Positions 1 through 6,069 of a stretch of DNA of 7,053 nucleotides are shown piece by piece. Under the pieces are notes generated by a model that saw only the letters and a program-made list of their open reading frames with translations, searched no databases and was not told where the DNA came from. Numbering within the stretch: the stretch's first letter is position 1; every line of letters starts with the position of its first letter. The position numbers and the translations under genes were made by a program. The stretch is from Clostridia bacterium (lineage in GTDB: Bacteria; Bacillota; Clostridia; Lachnospirales; Anaerotignaceae), in contig CAAEMG010000012.1 in the NCBI GenBank assembly GCA_900757025.1, positions 1 to 7,053 on the forward strand. Direction: 5' to 3'.

Positions 1-935
1 AAGTTGATTCTTTTGCAAGAAGCCGAGTTGAACTTGTAAATTATCTTATTCCCGATAATTCGCCTCTTTGCAACATGAAACTGAGAGATATGCCAAGCCA
101 GCTTAAATGCGAAGTGCTTATTCCTATAGTTGAAAGAGGAGAAGATGTTATAATACCGGACGGTAATTTTGAACTGAAAGCAAAAGACGAAATTTCCATT
201 GTTGGCGGAAGCAAAAAAACAGCGGAATTTTTTAAGCGTCTTAAAGAACCTACAGCTGCCGTTAAAGATGTTATGATTATAGGCGGAAGCCGAACAAGCA
301 TTTATCTTGCAAAACAGCTTTTGGAAATCGGCGTTAAAGTTAAAATTATAGAGCATGACAGAAAGGTATGCGACACACTTTGCGAAATGCTTCCAAATGC
401 TCTTATAATATACGGCGACGGAACGGATAAAGAACTTCTTATGGAAGAAGGTCTTGTTCAGACACAGGCGTTTATTCCTATGACAAATATAGATGAAGAA
501 AATATAATGCTTACGCTTTTTGCAAAAAGCGTTTCAAAGGCAAAACTTATAACAAAAGTTCACAGAATAGCTTATGACAAACTTATAGACAGCCTTGAAA
601 TAGGCAGTATTATATATCCTAAATATATTTCTGCGGAAATTATAATTAAATTTGTTCGTGCTATGAATAATTCCATGGAAAACAACATGGAAACTCTTTA
701 CAGGCTTAACGACAACAGGGTTGAGGCTTTGGAATTTATTATAACAGAAGATTCCCCTGTGGCAGGAATACCTATTCAAGAGCTTAAATTAAAGCCGAAT
801 ATAATTATTGCCTGCATAACACACCACGGAAAGGCTACCATACCTAACGGACAAAGCGTTATACAGCCGGGAGATACCGTAATAATTGTAACAACAAATG
901 CGGGAATGAGCGATATAAAAGATGTTTTAAGGTAG
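1..935 (+). CDS. trkA: Trk potassium uptake system regulatory subunit TrkA, 5' end missing
   Basis: TrkA is the cytoplasmic, nucleotide-binding ring subunit that gates the TrkH potassium channel. The frame is open from base 3 to the stop at 933-935, giving 310 residues. The family is usually about 450 residues, so roughly the first RCK_N domain lies off the left edge; the ATG at 75 is internal. Counting from base 3, I see the first RCK_C domain (about 1-83, with IPDNSPLCNMKLRDM and an IPDGNFELKAKDEI turn). The second Rossmann RCK_N domain follows (about 88-205, starting VMIIGGSRTSIYLAKQL, with the strand-2 acidic residue in KIIEHD and a YGDGTDKELL turn), then the second RCK_C domain (about 230-310, with IPNGQSVIQPGDTVIIV). 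The second glycine motif reads GGSRTS and lacks the last glycine of the canonical GxGxxG. trkH starts 9 bases after the stop, so the two are an operon. Family assignment is firm. Confidence 0.95.
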   Translation, partial: VDSFARSRVELVNYLIPDNSPLCNMKLRDMPSQLKCEVLIPIVERGEDVIIPDGNFELKAKDEISIVGGSKKTAEFFKRLKEPTAAVKDVMIIGGSRTSIYLAKQLLEIGVKVKIIEHDRKVCDTLCEMLPNALIIYGDGTDKELLMEEGLVQTQAFIPMTNIDEENIMLTLFAKSVSKAKLITKVHRIAYDKLIDSLEIGSIIYPKYISAEIIIKFVRAMNNSMENNMETLYRLNDNRVEALEFIITEDSPVAGIPIQELKLKPNIIIACITHHGKATIPNGQSVIQPGDTVIIVTTNAGMSDIKDVLR

Positions 936-944
936 GTATAAATT

Positions 945-2381
945 ATGAACTATTCAATGATATTTTATATACTGTACAGCGTGCTTACGTTTGAAGGATT
1001 TTTTCTTCTTGCACCTTGTATTGTTGCACTCTGTTACGGCGAAAAACAGGGCCTTTTGTATTTTGCCGTTGCGGCAGTTTGCATTATAGTAGGCGGGTTT
1101 GCCAGAATAAGAAAACCCAAAAATAAAGTTTTCTTTTCAAAAGAAGGTTTTGTTACGGTTTCTTTAAGCTGGATAGTAATAAGCCTTGTTGGTGCACTTC
1201 CGTTTTATTTTACAGGCGAAATACCAAGCTATGCTGATGCTCTTTTTGAAACAATATCGGGTTTTACAACAACGGGAGCAAGCATACTTTCGGATGTGGA
1301 AGCTCTTTCGAAATGTTCGGCATTTTGGCGATGCTTTACCCACTGGATGGGCGGCATGGGCGTTTTGGTGCTTATTCTTGCCGTTCTTCCTATATCGGGA
1401 AGTTATAATATGCACCTTATGAGGGCAGAAAGCCCGGGCCCGTCTGTAGGCAAACTTGTGCCTAAAGTAAGAAATACGGCTAAAATGCTTTATGGAATTT
1501 ATATAGTTATAACAGCTTTGGAAATTATACTTCTGCTTGTGGCAGGCATGTCTGTTTATGATGCGCTTACACTTTCCTTTGCAACGGTAGGAACAGGAGG
1601 CTTTGCTCTTTTAAACAGTAGCATAGCTTCATACAGCGTTGCGATACAGATTATAATAACGGTATTTATGCTTATATGCTCTGTAAACTTCAATGTGTAC
1701 TATTGTTTGTATGCAAAGAAATTTAAAGAGGCAATAATGAGCGAAGAAATGAGAATATTTTTTATTATAGTTTTCGGTGCGTCTATACTTATAACAATAA
1801 ATGTTATGAACAGTTTCGATAGTGTTTTTTCGGCTTTCCAGACGGTAATTTTCCATGTTGCCTCGGTAATGAGTACAACGGGTTTTGCAACGGCAGACTT
1901 TAATCTCTGGCCGGAATTTTCAAAGACAATACTTTTATTTGTTATGATGATAGGTGCTTGTGCCGGAAGTACCGGCGGCGGACTTAAAATTTCAAGATTT
2001 GTAATATTTTTTAAAGCCGTAAAAAATGAAATTTTAAGCATAATACATCCAAAATGTATTAAAAAAGTTCATTTTGAAGGCAAGGGCCTTTCAGATGAAA
2101 TGGTTAAAGCAGTGCTTTGCTATGTTTCGGCATATGCGCTTATTATTGCGGTATCGTGCATACTTATAAGTATTGATAATTTTGATTTTGAAACTAATTT
2201 TTCGGCTGTTATAGCAACATTTAACAATATAGGCCCCGGTTTGGGAATGGTAGGGCCTACGGGAAACTTCGGATCATACAGTGTATTTTCAAAAATAGTG
2301 CTTATGTTTGATATGCTTGTAGGCAGACTTGAAATTTTCCCTATGCTTGTACTGTTTTCTCCAAGTTTGTACAGAAAATAA
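945..2381 (+). CDS. trkH: Trk potassium uptake system membrane subunit TrkH
   Basis: TrkH is the potassium-conducting membrane subunit, a pseudo-fourfold SKT-family channel gated by the TrkA ring. The protein has 478 residues, normal for the family (E. coli TrkH 483), and is almost entirely hydrophobic helices. All four selectivity-filter loops are visible: ETISGFTTTGAS (102-113, Gly111), LSFATVGTGGF (210-220), VASVMSTTGFAT (305-316, Gly313) and TFNNIGPGLG (425-434, Gly430). The conserved FWRCFTHWMGGMGV (127-140) follows filter 1, and the glycine-rich gating loop GACAGSTGGGLKISR (337-351) and closing MLVGRLEIFPML (457-468) are intact. The ATG at 945 is preceded by AAGGTAGG, which overlaps the trkA stop codon. 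Coupling to trkA is therefore likely translational as well as transcriptional. KtrB is the alternative family, but the 478-residue length and the double-RCK partner favour TrkH. Confidence 0.96.
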   Translation: MNYSMIFYILYSVLTFEGFFLLAPCIVALCYGEKQGLLYFAVAAVCIIVGGFARIRKPKNKVFFSKEGFVTVSLSWIVISLVGALPFYFTGEIPSYADALFETISGFTTTGASILSDVEALSKCSAFWRCFTHWMGGMGVLVLILAVLPISGSYNMHLMRAESPGPSVGKLVPKVRNTAKMLYGIYIVITALEIILLLVAGMSVYDALTLSFATVGTGGFALLNSSIASYSVAIQIIITVFMLICSVNFNVYYCLYAKKFKEAIMSEEMRIFFIIVFGASILITINVMNSFDSVFSAFQTVIFHVASVMSTTGFATADFNLWPEFSKTILLFVMMIGACAGSTGGGLKISRFVIFFKAVKNEILSIIHPKCIKKVHFEGKGLSDEMVKAVLCYVSAYALIIAVSCILISIDNFDFETNFSAVIATFNNIGPGLGMVGPTGNFGSYSVFSKIVLMFDMLVGRLEIFPMLVLFSPSLYRK

Positions 2382-2450
2382 TTTATTTACTGAGGTTAAT
2401 TTTTAATTGTTAATGATAATTGTTACAAAAATATTAAGTGAAAAACGGTG

Positions 2451-2477
2451 AAAAGGGCTTTTAAAGCCCTTTTTTTG
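2451..2477 (+). terminator. Intrinsic terminator of the trkA-trkH operon
   Basis: AAAAGGGCTT pairs with AAGCCCTTTT around a 3-base loop (2461-2463), and the right arm runs straight into a run of T up to 2476. The G+C core GGGC/GCCC is perfect. It lies 70 bases after the trkH stop and before the next promoter, so it insulates trk transcription from the hydrolase gene. Confidence 0.93.
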
Positions 2478-2493
2478 ATAAAATTAACTAAAT

Positions 2494-2510
2494 TGTTATG
2501 TAATTGTTAA
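2494..2510 (+). promoter_or_regulatory. Putative WalR (YycF) box upstream of the NlpC/P60 gene promoter
   Basis: TGTTAT-GTAAT-TGTTAA matches the published WalR consensus TGTWAH-N5-TGTWAH at every defined position. It ends 7 bases before the -35 hexamer, a position typical of an activator site. The gene it precedes is a cell-wall hydrolase, the classic WalR target class. Binding itself is an inference. Confidence 0.6.
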
Positions 2511-2517
2511 ATTCAAG

Positions 2518-2546
2518 TTGACATAATGGATATATTTTATTATAAT
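2518..2546 (+). promoter_or_regulatory. Consensus sigma-A promoter of the NlpC/P60 gene
   Basis: TTGACA at 2518-2523 and TATAAT at 2541-2546 are both perfect consensus hexamers with the optimal 17-base spacer. Transcription would start near 2553, leaving a leader of only about 37 bases before the ATG at 2590. This leaves no room for a riboswitch. Confidence 0.93.
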
Positions 2547-2551
2547 TAATG

Positions 2552-2568
2552 TGTAATAAAAATGTAAC
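2552..2568 (+). promoter_or_regulatory. Second putative WalR box, at the start of transcription
   Basis: TGTAAT-AAAAA-TGTAAC again fits TGTWAH-N5-TGTWAH exactly. It lies over about +1 to +16 of the predicted transcript, where a bound regulator would more likely repress. With the box at 2494-2510 it brackets the promoter. The match is seen directly; occupancy and effect are inferred. Confidence 0.5.
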
Positions 2569-2589
2569 AATTCAAATTCGGAGGAAGCT

Positions 2590-3723
2590 ATGAAAGTTAA
2601 TCATATTGTTTCAAGTGCATTAATAATAGGCTCTGTTGCGGCGGCTTGTTTTTCAATAAACGTTCTTGCCGACATAAAGGGAGCTATAAATACATCTGGA
2701 GTAAATGTAAGAGCAGCAGCGGGAACAGAGGCAGCTAAAGTTGGCACACTTAACGAAGGTGATGAAATACAGATTGTGGCAAAAGAAGGCGAATGGTTCA
2801 AAATTTCATATGAAGGCGGAAACGGAGTTTATGTTTCGACAGATTATGTAGTTGTTGAAAATGCAGTTGGTCAGATAACTGTAAACGGAGTAAACATAAG
2901 AAAAGAACCTTCAACATCTTCGGCAGTAGTTGCCGTTACAAAACAGGGCGATGCCGTTACAGTTGTTGCAAAGGGCGGAAACTGGTATAAAATTGTAAGA
3001 ACAAACGGCGAAGTTGCTTATGTTTCAAAAGACTATGTAAGCGGTTCAACACTTTCAAATGTTGCCGATTTTGATGCGGCTGCGGCGGTTACTGTTTCAA
3101 CACCTTCAGTTCCTATGTATGCAATGGTTACTTGTGCTTCGGGCCTTAACGTAAGAGCCGAGGCAAGCACATCGGCTGCAAAGGTACAGGTTCTTGAAAA
3201 CGGAGAAGCAGCAGACGTTATCGAAATAGGTGCTCAGTGGATTAAGGTTAAAACAAACGCAGGAAATGTAGGATATGTTTCGGCAGAATATGTTGCTGTA
3301 CGTTCGGGTGAAAAACCTTTAAGAAGTGTTGCATCTTCAAAGGGTGCACAGGTTGTGTCTTTTGCAAAACAGTATATCGGAACACCTTATGTTTACGGTG
3401 GTACAAGCCTTTCATCGGGTGTTGACTGCTCAGGTTTTGTATACTGCGTATATAAAAACTTCGGCATAACTCTTAACAGAAGTTCATCAGGCATGGCTTC
3501 AAACGGTGTTGCCGTAAGCAAGGCAAACCTTCAGGCAGGCGATTTGGTTCTTTTTGATACAGACGGTGTAAACGACGGAAACATTTCACACGTTGGAATT
3601 TATATCGGCGGTAGCCAGTATATTCATGCTTCTTCCGGAAAAGCATACAGCGTTACAATAAGCAATCTTAATGATGCTTACAGCGCAAAGACATATGTAA
3701 CTGCAAGAAGAGTTTTAAGATAA
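2590..3723 (+). CDS. Secreted peptidoglycan endopeptidase: three bacterial SH3 domains plus NlpC/P60 (C40)
   Basis: Predicted to cleave stem-peptide bonds in peptidoglycan outside the membrane (NlpC/P60 enzymes usually act as gamma-D-glutamyl-diamino-acid endopeptidases). It has 377 residues. A signal peptide occupies 1-27, with a hydrophobic core at about 10-24 and likely cleavage after VLA. Three SH3_3 wall-binding repeats follow (about 30-89, 94-152, 177-237), each with the GVNVR/GVNIR/GLNVR start and a YVS-x-x-YV end. A linker at 153-176 separates repeats 2 and 3. The catalytic NlpC/P60 domain is at about 252-374, with Cys280 in VDCSGF, His334 in SHVGIY and His346 in YIHASS, so the triad looks intact. 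The start is fixed by GGAGGA at 2580-2585, five bases after GGAGG to ATG. It is a single-gene unit between two terminators. Specific names such as cwlO or lytE cannot be assigned from sequence alone. Confidence 0.95.
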   Translation: MKVNHIVSSALIIGSVAAACFSINVLADIKGAINTSGVNVRAAAGTEAAKVGTLNEGDEIQIVAKEGEWFKISYEGGNGVYVSTDYVVVENAVGQITVNGVNIRKEPSTSSAVVAVTKQGDAVTVVAKGGNWYKIVRTNGEVAYVSKDYVSGSTLSNVADFDAAAAVTVSTPSVPMYAMVTCASGLNVRAEASTSAAKVQVLENGEAADVIEIGAQWIKVKTNAGNVGYVSAEYVAVRSGEKPLRSVASSKGAQVVSFAKQYIGTPYVYGGTSLSSGVDCSGFVYCVYKNFGITLNRSSSGMASNGVAVSKANLQAGDLVLFDTDGVNDGNISHVGIYIGGSQYIHASSGKAYSVTISNLNDAYSAKTYVTARRVLR

Positions 3724-3750
3724 ATTAATTACAAAAATATAAGAAAATGC

Positions 3751-3787
3751 AACGCTCGGAAGATTTACGGATTTTTCGGGCGTTTTT
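3751..3787 (+). terminator. Intrinsic terminator after the NlpC/P60 gene
   Basis: ACGCTCGGAA (3752-3761) pairs with TTTTCGGGCGT (right arm 3774-3783) as a 10-bp stem with two G-U pairs and a 12-base loop, followed by TTTTT. It lies 28 bases after the stop codon. Confidence 0.8.
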
Positions 3788-3793
3788 AATTCT

Positions 3794-3933
3794 TTGTTAT
3801 GTTGAGCGTAGGTAACGCCGGCAGTCGAAACATATTATTTCTTTGTGGGATGCATGAAAAACCATAAACTAACGGCTTTCTGTCTGGGTTCATGGGATTT
3901 TTAGACTTTACTTCGTTCTGTTCCGGATGACAA
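3794..3933. repeat. Degenerate MITE-like / dispersed intergenic repeat
   Basis: The 140-base block is bounded by TTGTTAT (3794-3800) and ATGACAA (3927-3933), which are inverted copies of each other with one mismatch. It contains ATGTTGAGCG followed by AGTCGAAACAT, an internal CATGAA/TTCATG stem (3853-3858 with 3889-3894), and a right end rich in TTCGTTCTGTTCCGGATGAC. From memory, this style (TGAGCG near one end, ATGACAA at the other) recalls non-coding repeats scattered between genes in many bacteria. It is locally more G+C-rich than the flanks. A 12-base stretch, GGTAACGCCGGC (3811-3822), seems to interrupt the left part. No ORF of note and no transposase are present. A single copy in this window cannot prove dispersal. 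Confidence 0.45.
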
Positions 3934-3979
3934 AAAAATTATGTTTTAATCAGTTTGTTAAATCAAAATTTGCTGTTTT

Positions 3980-3996
3980 TGTAACCTTTTTGTTAA
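3980..3996 (+). promoter_or_regulatory. Putative WalR (YycF) box upstream of the M23 hydrolase gene
   Basis: TGTAAC-CTTTT-TGTTAA matches TGTWAH-N5-TGTWAH at all defined positions. It lies 80 bases before the chosen ATG, in the right range for an activator site given an AT-rich -10 region at about 4031-4046. The poor -35 of this gene fits a promoter that needs an activator. PcsB-type genes are known WalR targets in streptococci. Confidence 0.58.
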
Positions 3997-4065
3997 TTAA
4001 ATACAAAATATATAGCTTTACCGAGAAAAATATATTATTATATATGTTGAGTAATTATTGATATT

Positions 4066-4070
4066 AGGAG
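4066..4070 (+). promoter_or_regulatory. Ribosome binding site that sets the M23 gene start
   Basis: AGGAG at 4066-4070 is 2 bases from the ATG at 4073, 5 from the ATG at 4076 and 11 from the ATG at 4082. The 5-base spacing favours 4076. A longer reading from TTG at 4058 would place this site inside the coding sequence and is unlikely. Confidence 0.75.
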
Positions 4071-4075
4071 ATATG

Positions 4076-5299
4076 ATGAAAATGAAGAAAAATATAAAAA
4101 GAACAGCCTCGGCTTTTTTAGCGGCGGCTGTAATCTGCGGCAGTTTTGCTTTTGCACCGCAAAATGCGGAGGCGGCAAAAACTCTTTCACAGCTTAAAAC
4201 GGAAAGAACAAACCTTGCAAATAAAACAAAACAGGCAAAGGCACAGCTTGATGCCATAAAGAACAAAAAAGCATCGGTTCAGCAGGAAATAGATGCTGTA
4301 GACCAGATGCTTAACTCAGTTCAGCAGGAACTTGACCAGGCGGAAGCCGACCTTGCCGACGTAAGCGCAAGACTTACTCAGTCTGAGGCGGATTTGCAAA
4401 AAGCAAAGGACGACAAGGAAAAACAGATTGATATTTTCGGCAAGAGAATTAAATTTTTCTATGAGCAGGGCGACATAGGCTATATTGACATTATATTCCA
4501 GGCAGAAAGTTTTTCCGATATGTTTACCAGAATACAGTATGTTCAGGATATAATGCAGTATGATAACCAAATACTTGACAATTTAAAGAAAAATCAGGAA
4601 ACAATAGAGGAAAAAACAAAAGAAATAGAAGAAGAAAAAGCCCAGACAGAGCAGATAGTTGAACTGCAAAAACAAAAACAGCAGGAGGCGCTTGCCACAA
4701 TGCAGGAAAAACAGACTCTCATGGCTTCTTACGAGAAAGATGCGGACAAGTATCAGCAGATTATAAACGCAAACGAAAAAGCCAGTCAGGAGGTTTCAAA
4801 GCTTATTTCACAGGCTACTGCACAGACATCTAAATCTTCTTCATCATCTTCAGGCGGAAGTACATATGTTTATACCGGCGGAAAACTCAACTGGCCTGTT
4901 CCTTCAAGGGCGGCATCATCATCAAGCATTTCCAGCGGTTTTGTAAACAGAATGAGTCCTGTAGGCAGAGGTGCTGAAAAACATACCGGCTATGACATAC
5001 CGTCGTCATATGGTTCGGCGATAGTTGCGGCAGAATCGGGAACGGTTATATACAGTGGCTGGATGAACGGCTATGGAAATACAATTATGATTAACCATGG
5101 CGGCGGTCTTGTTACTCTTTACGGACACAACTCAAGCCTTACAGTATCAAAAGGACAAACAGTAAGCAGGGGACAGCAGGTGGCAAAATGTGGCAGTACG
5201 GGTTATTCAACAGGAAACCATTGTCACTTTGAAGTTCGTGTAAACGGTACGGCGGTTAGTCCAGAGTCATATCTTGGCGTTGCAAATGTAAACTACTAA
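4076..5299 (+). CDS. Secreted coiled-coil murein hydrolase with M23 (LytM) peptidase domain, PcsB/EnvC-like
   Basis: Predicted peptidoglycan endopeptidase for cell separation, exported across the membrane. From the chosen start it has 407 residues. A signal peptide (1-33) has basic KMKKNIKR, a hydrophobic stretch and AEA before the mature end. A long Gln/Glu/Lys-rich coiled coil (about 34-250) is broken at about 120-165 by FFYEQGDIGYIDIIFQAESFSDMFTR, the helical-lobe signature of PcsB N-terminal domains. A Ser-rich linker is at 252-260. The M23 domain (about 300-402) has zinc ligands His303 and Asp307 (HTGYD) and His384 of HCH, with His382 and His351 (YGH) as catalytic candidates, so it looks active. 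In related proteins FtsEX binds the coiled coil and releases autoinhibition; no ftsE/ftsX is adjacent here. It stands alone, with a WalR-like box upstream and a terminator right after the stop. A start at 4073 or 4082 would change only a few residues. Confidence 0.93.
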   Translation: MKMKKNIKRTASAFLAAAVICGSFAFAPQNAEAAKTLSQLKTERTNLANKTKQAKAQLDAIKNKKASVQQEIDAVDQMLNSVQQELDQAEADLADVSARLTQSEADLQKAKDDKEKQIDIFGKRIKFFYEQGDIGYIDIIFQAESFSDMFTRIQYVQDIMQYDNQILDNLKKNQETIEEKTKEIEEEKAQTEQIVELQKQKQQEALATMQEKQTLMASYEKDADKYQQIINANEKASQEVSKLISQATAQTSKSSSSSSGGSTYVYTGGKLNWPVPSRAASSSSISSGFVNRMSPVGRGAEKHTGYDIPSSYGSAIVAAESGTVIYSGWMNGYGNTIMINHGGGLVTLYGHNSSLTVSKGQTVSRGQQVAKCGSTGYSTGNHCHFEVRVNGTAVSPESYLGVANVNY

Positions 5300-5302
5300 A
5301 AT

Positions 5303-5341
5303 AAAAAAATATCCTTTCCTATATGGAAGGGATATTTTTTT
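5303..5341 (+). terminator. Intrinsic terminator after the M23 gene, possibly bidirectional
   Basis: ATATCCTTTCC (5309-5319) pairs with GGAAGGGATAT (5325-5335) around a TATAT loop, with a single T-G pair in the core. The stem can extend through A/T pairs to 5303-5341. It starts 4 bases after the stop codon and ends in a run of T. The A-run on the left means it could also stop minus-strand transcripts. Confidence 0.9.
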
Positions 5342-5394
5342 ATCAATATAGTTTACTGTAAACAAATTATGTCAATTTTAATATGGTTTTATAC

Positions 5395-5424
5395 AAAAAA
5401 AGAAAGCCTTTATCGGCTTTCTTT
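5395..5424 (-). terminator. Intrinsic terminator of the DUF1836 gene
   Basis: Read on the minus strand, AGAAAGCC, a 6-base loop and GGCTTTCT (5422 down to 5401) form a perfect 8-bp stem, extendable by A-T pairs into the stop codon. TTTTTT (5400-5395) follows. It faces the terminator of the M23 gene about 53 bases away, as expected for convergent genes. Confidence 0.9.
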
Positions 5425-6001
5425 AAAATTTTGTGTCTATAATTTTTTCCGCAAAGCTTTTTTCTGAATTTGAAAAAATAGAAAGGGCAAGGACAGCAAG
5501 TATATATTTTACTTCTTCCTGTATTTTTAACTTGGAAATGCTTTCTTCAAATTCCGCTATAACATTTCCGCCCAAAATATCGCCTATTGTAAGTGATGAG
5601 GCTTTTTTCTGAATTTCAACAAAACAGCTGTATAATACTTCAAGTATTCGTGAGCTTGAATTTAAGTTAAGCTCATTTGTAACAGGTGAGAGAAGCTTAT
5701 TTATATCGTTTATGGAAAGCATTGATTTTAAATGATATATTATAATAAGCATCATAATATGGTTTTTGTTGTACTTCTTTTTTATAGGCGGCGGAAAAAG
5801 CTTTGCCTTGGCATAGTTATTTATCATGGTTTTGGTAAGAACTTTATCGTCATGGTTTCTTTTAAAAGAAGAAAGCTTTGTTTCCATAAATGTTGTTACC
5901 TGATCCATATATAAATCTATGTCGGGTATATCGCTTGGCTCTATAATTTCACGGTTAGAGGTTTCCTCATAAAGCAGACGAAGTTCATCCGAATAATTCA
6001 T
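5423..6001 (-). CDS. DUF1836 (BS_ykrK-type) MerR-like transcriptional regulator
   Basis: A predicted DNA-binding regulator of 192 residues. The DUF1836 signature is clear: IPDIDLYMDQV (25-35), then LTKTMINNYAKAKLFPPP (55-72), KKKYNKNHIMMLIIIYHLK (74-92) and LSINDINKLL (95-104), which is a winged-helix, MerR-like fold. Residues 115-192 are helical, probably for dimerisation or sensing, and contain no recognised ligand domain. The start at 6001 is chosen because GAGGTGA (6007-6013) lies 5 bases upstream. An in-frame ATG at 6064 would add 21 residues but has no such site and sits at the predicted transcription start. In B. subtilis the DUF1836 protein YkrK is reported to regulate the htpX-like protease gene ykrL; the target here is unknown. 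Two matching palindromes at its own promoter point to autoregulation (inferred). Confidence 0.9.
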   Translation of the reverse strand: MNYSDELRLLYEETSNREIIEPSDIPDIDLYMDQVTTFMETKLSSFKRNHDDKVLTKTMINNYAKAKLFPPPIKKKYNKNHIMMLIIIYHLKSMLSINDINKLLSPVTNELNLNSSSRILEVLYSCFVEIQKKASSLTIGDILGGNVIAEFEESISKLKIQEEVKYILAVLALSIFSNSEKSFAEKIIDTKF

Positions 6002-6006
6002 ATTGT

Positions 6007-6013
6007 TCACCTC
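6007..6013 (-). promoter_or_regulatory. Ribosome binding site that sets the DUF1836 gene start
   Basis: On the minus strand GAGGTGA is fully complementary to the 16S anti-Shine-Dalgarno core and lies 5 bases before the ATG at 6001. This decides against the upstream ATG at 6064. Confidence 0.85.
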
Positions 6014-6031
6014 AATAAAAATAGATTTAAC

Positions 6032-6052
6032 ATATAGTTTTATAAAGTATAT
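6032..6052. promoter_or_regulatory. Imperfect palindrome, putative second operator of the DUF1836 gene
   Basis: ATATAGTT (6032-6039), five bases, AAGTATAT (6045-6052). The arms pair with one mismatch. The left 10 bases are identical to those of the palindrome at 6073-6093, and both are 21 bases with a 5-base centre. It lies at about +11 to +31 of the predicted transcript, in the untranslated leader. It may also form a weak RNA hairpin. Confidence 0.5.
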
Positions 6053-6069
6053 AAATAATTGCAATATTC

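Larger units (their letters stand above)
3724..4075. other. Gene-free interval between the two wall-hydrolase genes
   Basis: This stretch holds, in order, the terminator of the NlpC/P60 gene, the degenerate repeat (about 3794-3933), and a very AT-rich control region for the M23 gene with a WalR-like box at 3980-3996. I see no tRNA, riboswitch or small coding gene. The promoter hexamers for the M23 gene are not clear: TATATT at 4031-4036 or TATATG at 4041-4046 (18 bases after TTTACC at 4017-4022) are the best -10 candidates, and neither has a good -35. Confidence 0.7.

Noticed and set aside
1164..2041. Minus-strand and alternate-frame open frames overlapping trkH
   Set aside because: They lie wholly inside a well-supported TrkH gene, show no family features and have low-complexity composition, as expected of shadows.
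2553..2589. Riboswitch (for example a c-di-AMP type) ahead of the NlpC/P60 wall hydrolase
   Set aside because: The leader from the predicted start to the ATG is only about 37 bases, too short for any known riboswitch of that kind.
4058..4075. TTG at 4058 as the start of the M23 gene
   Set aside because: The Shine-Dalgarno AGGAG (4066-4070) would lie inside the coding sequence, and the ATG at 4076 has ideal spacing and begins a normal signal peptide.
5351..5363. GTTTAC-T-GTAAAC palindrome between the convergent terminators
   Set aside because: It is perfect but short, lies between two gene ends with no promoter nearby, and is easily expected by chance in AT-rich DNA.
6002..6064. Upstream ATG at 6064 for the DUF1836 gene, adding 21 residues
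   Set aside because: There is no ribosome binding site in front of it, it coincides with the predicted transcription start, and the ATG at 6001 has a perfect GAGGTGA.
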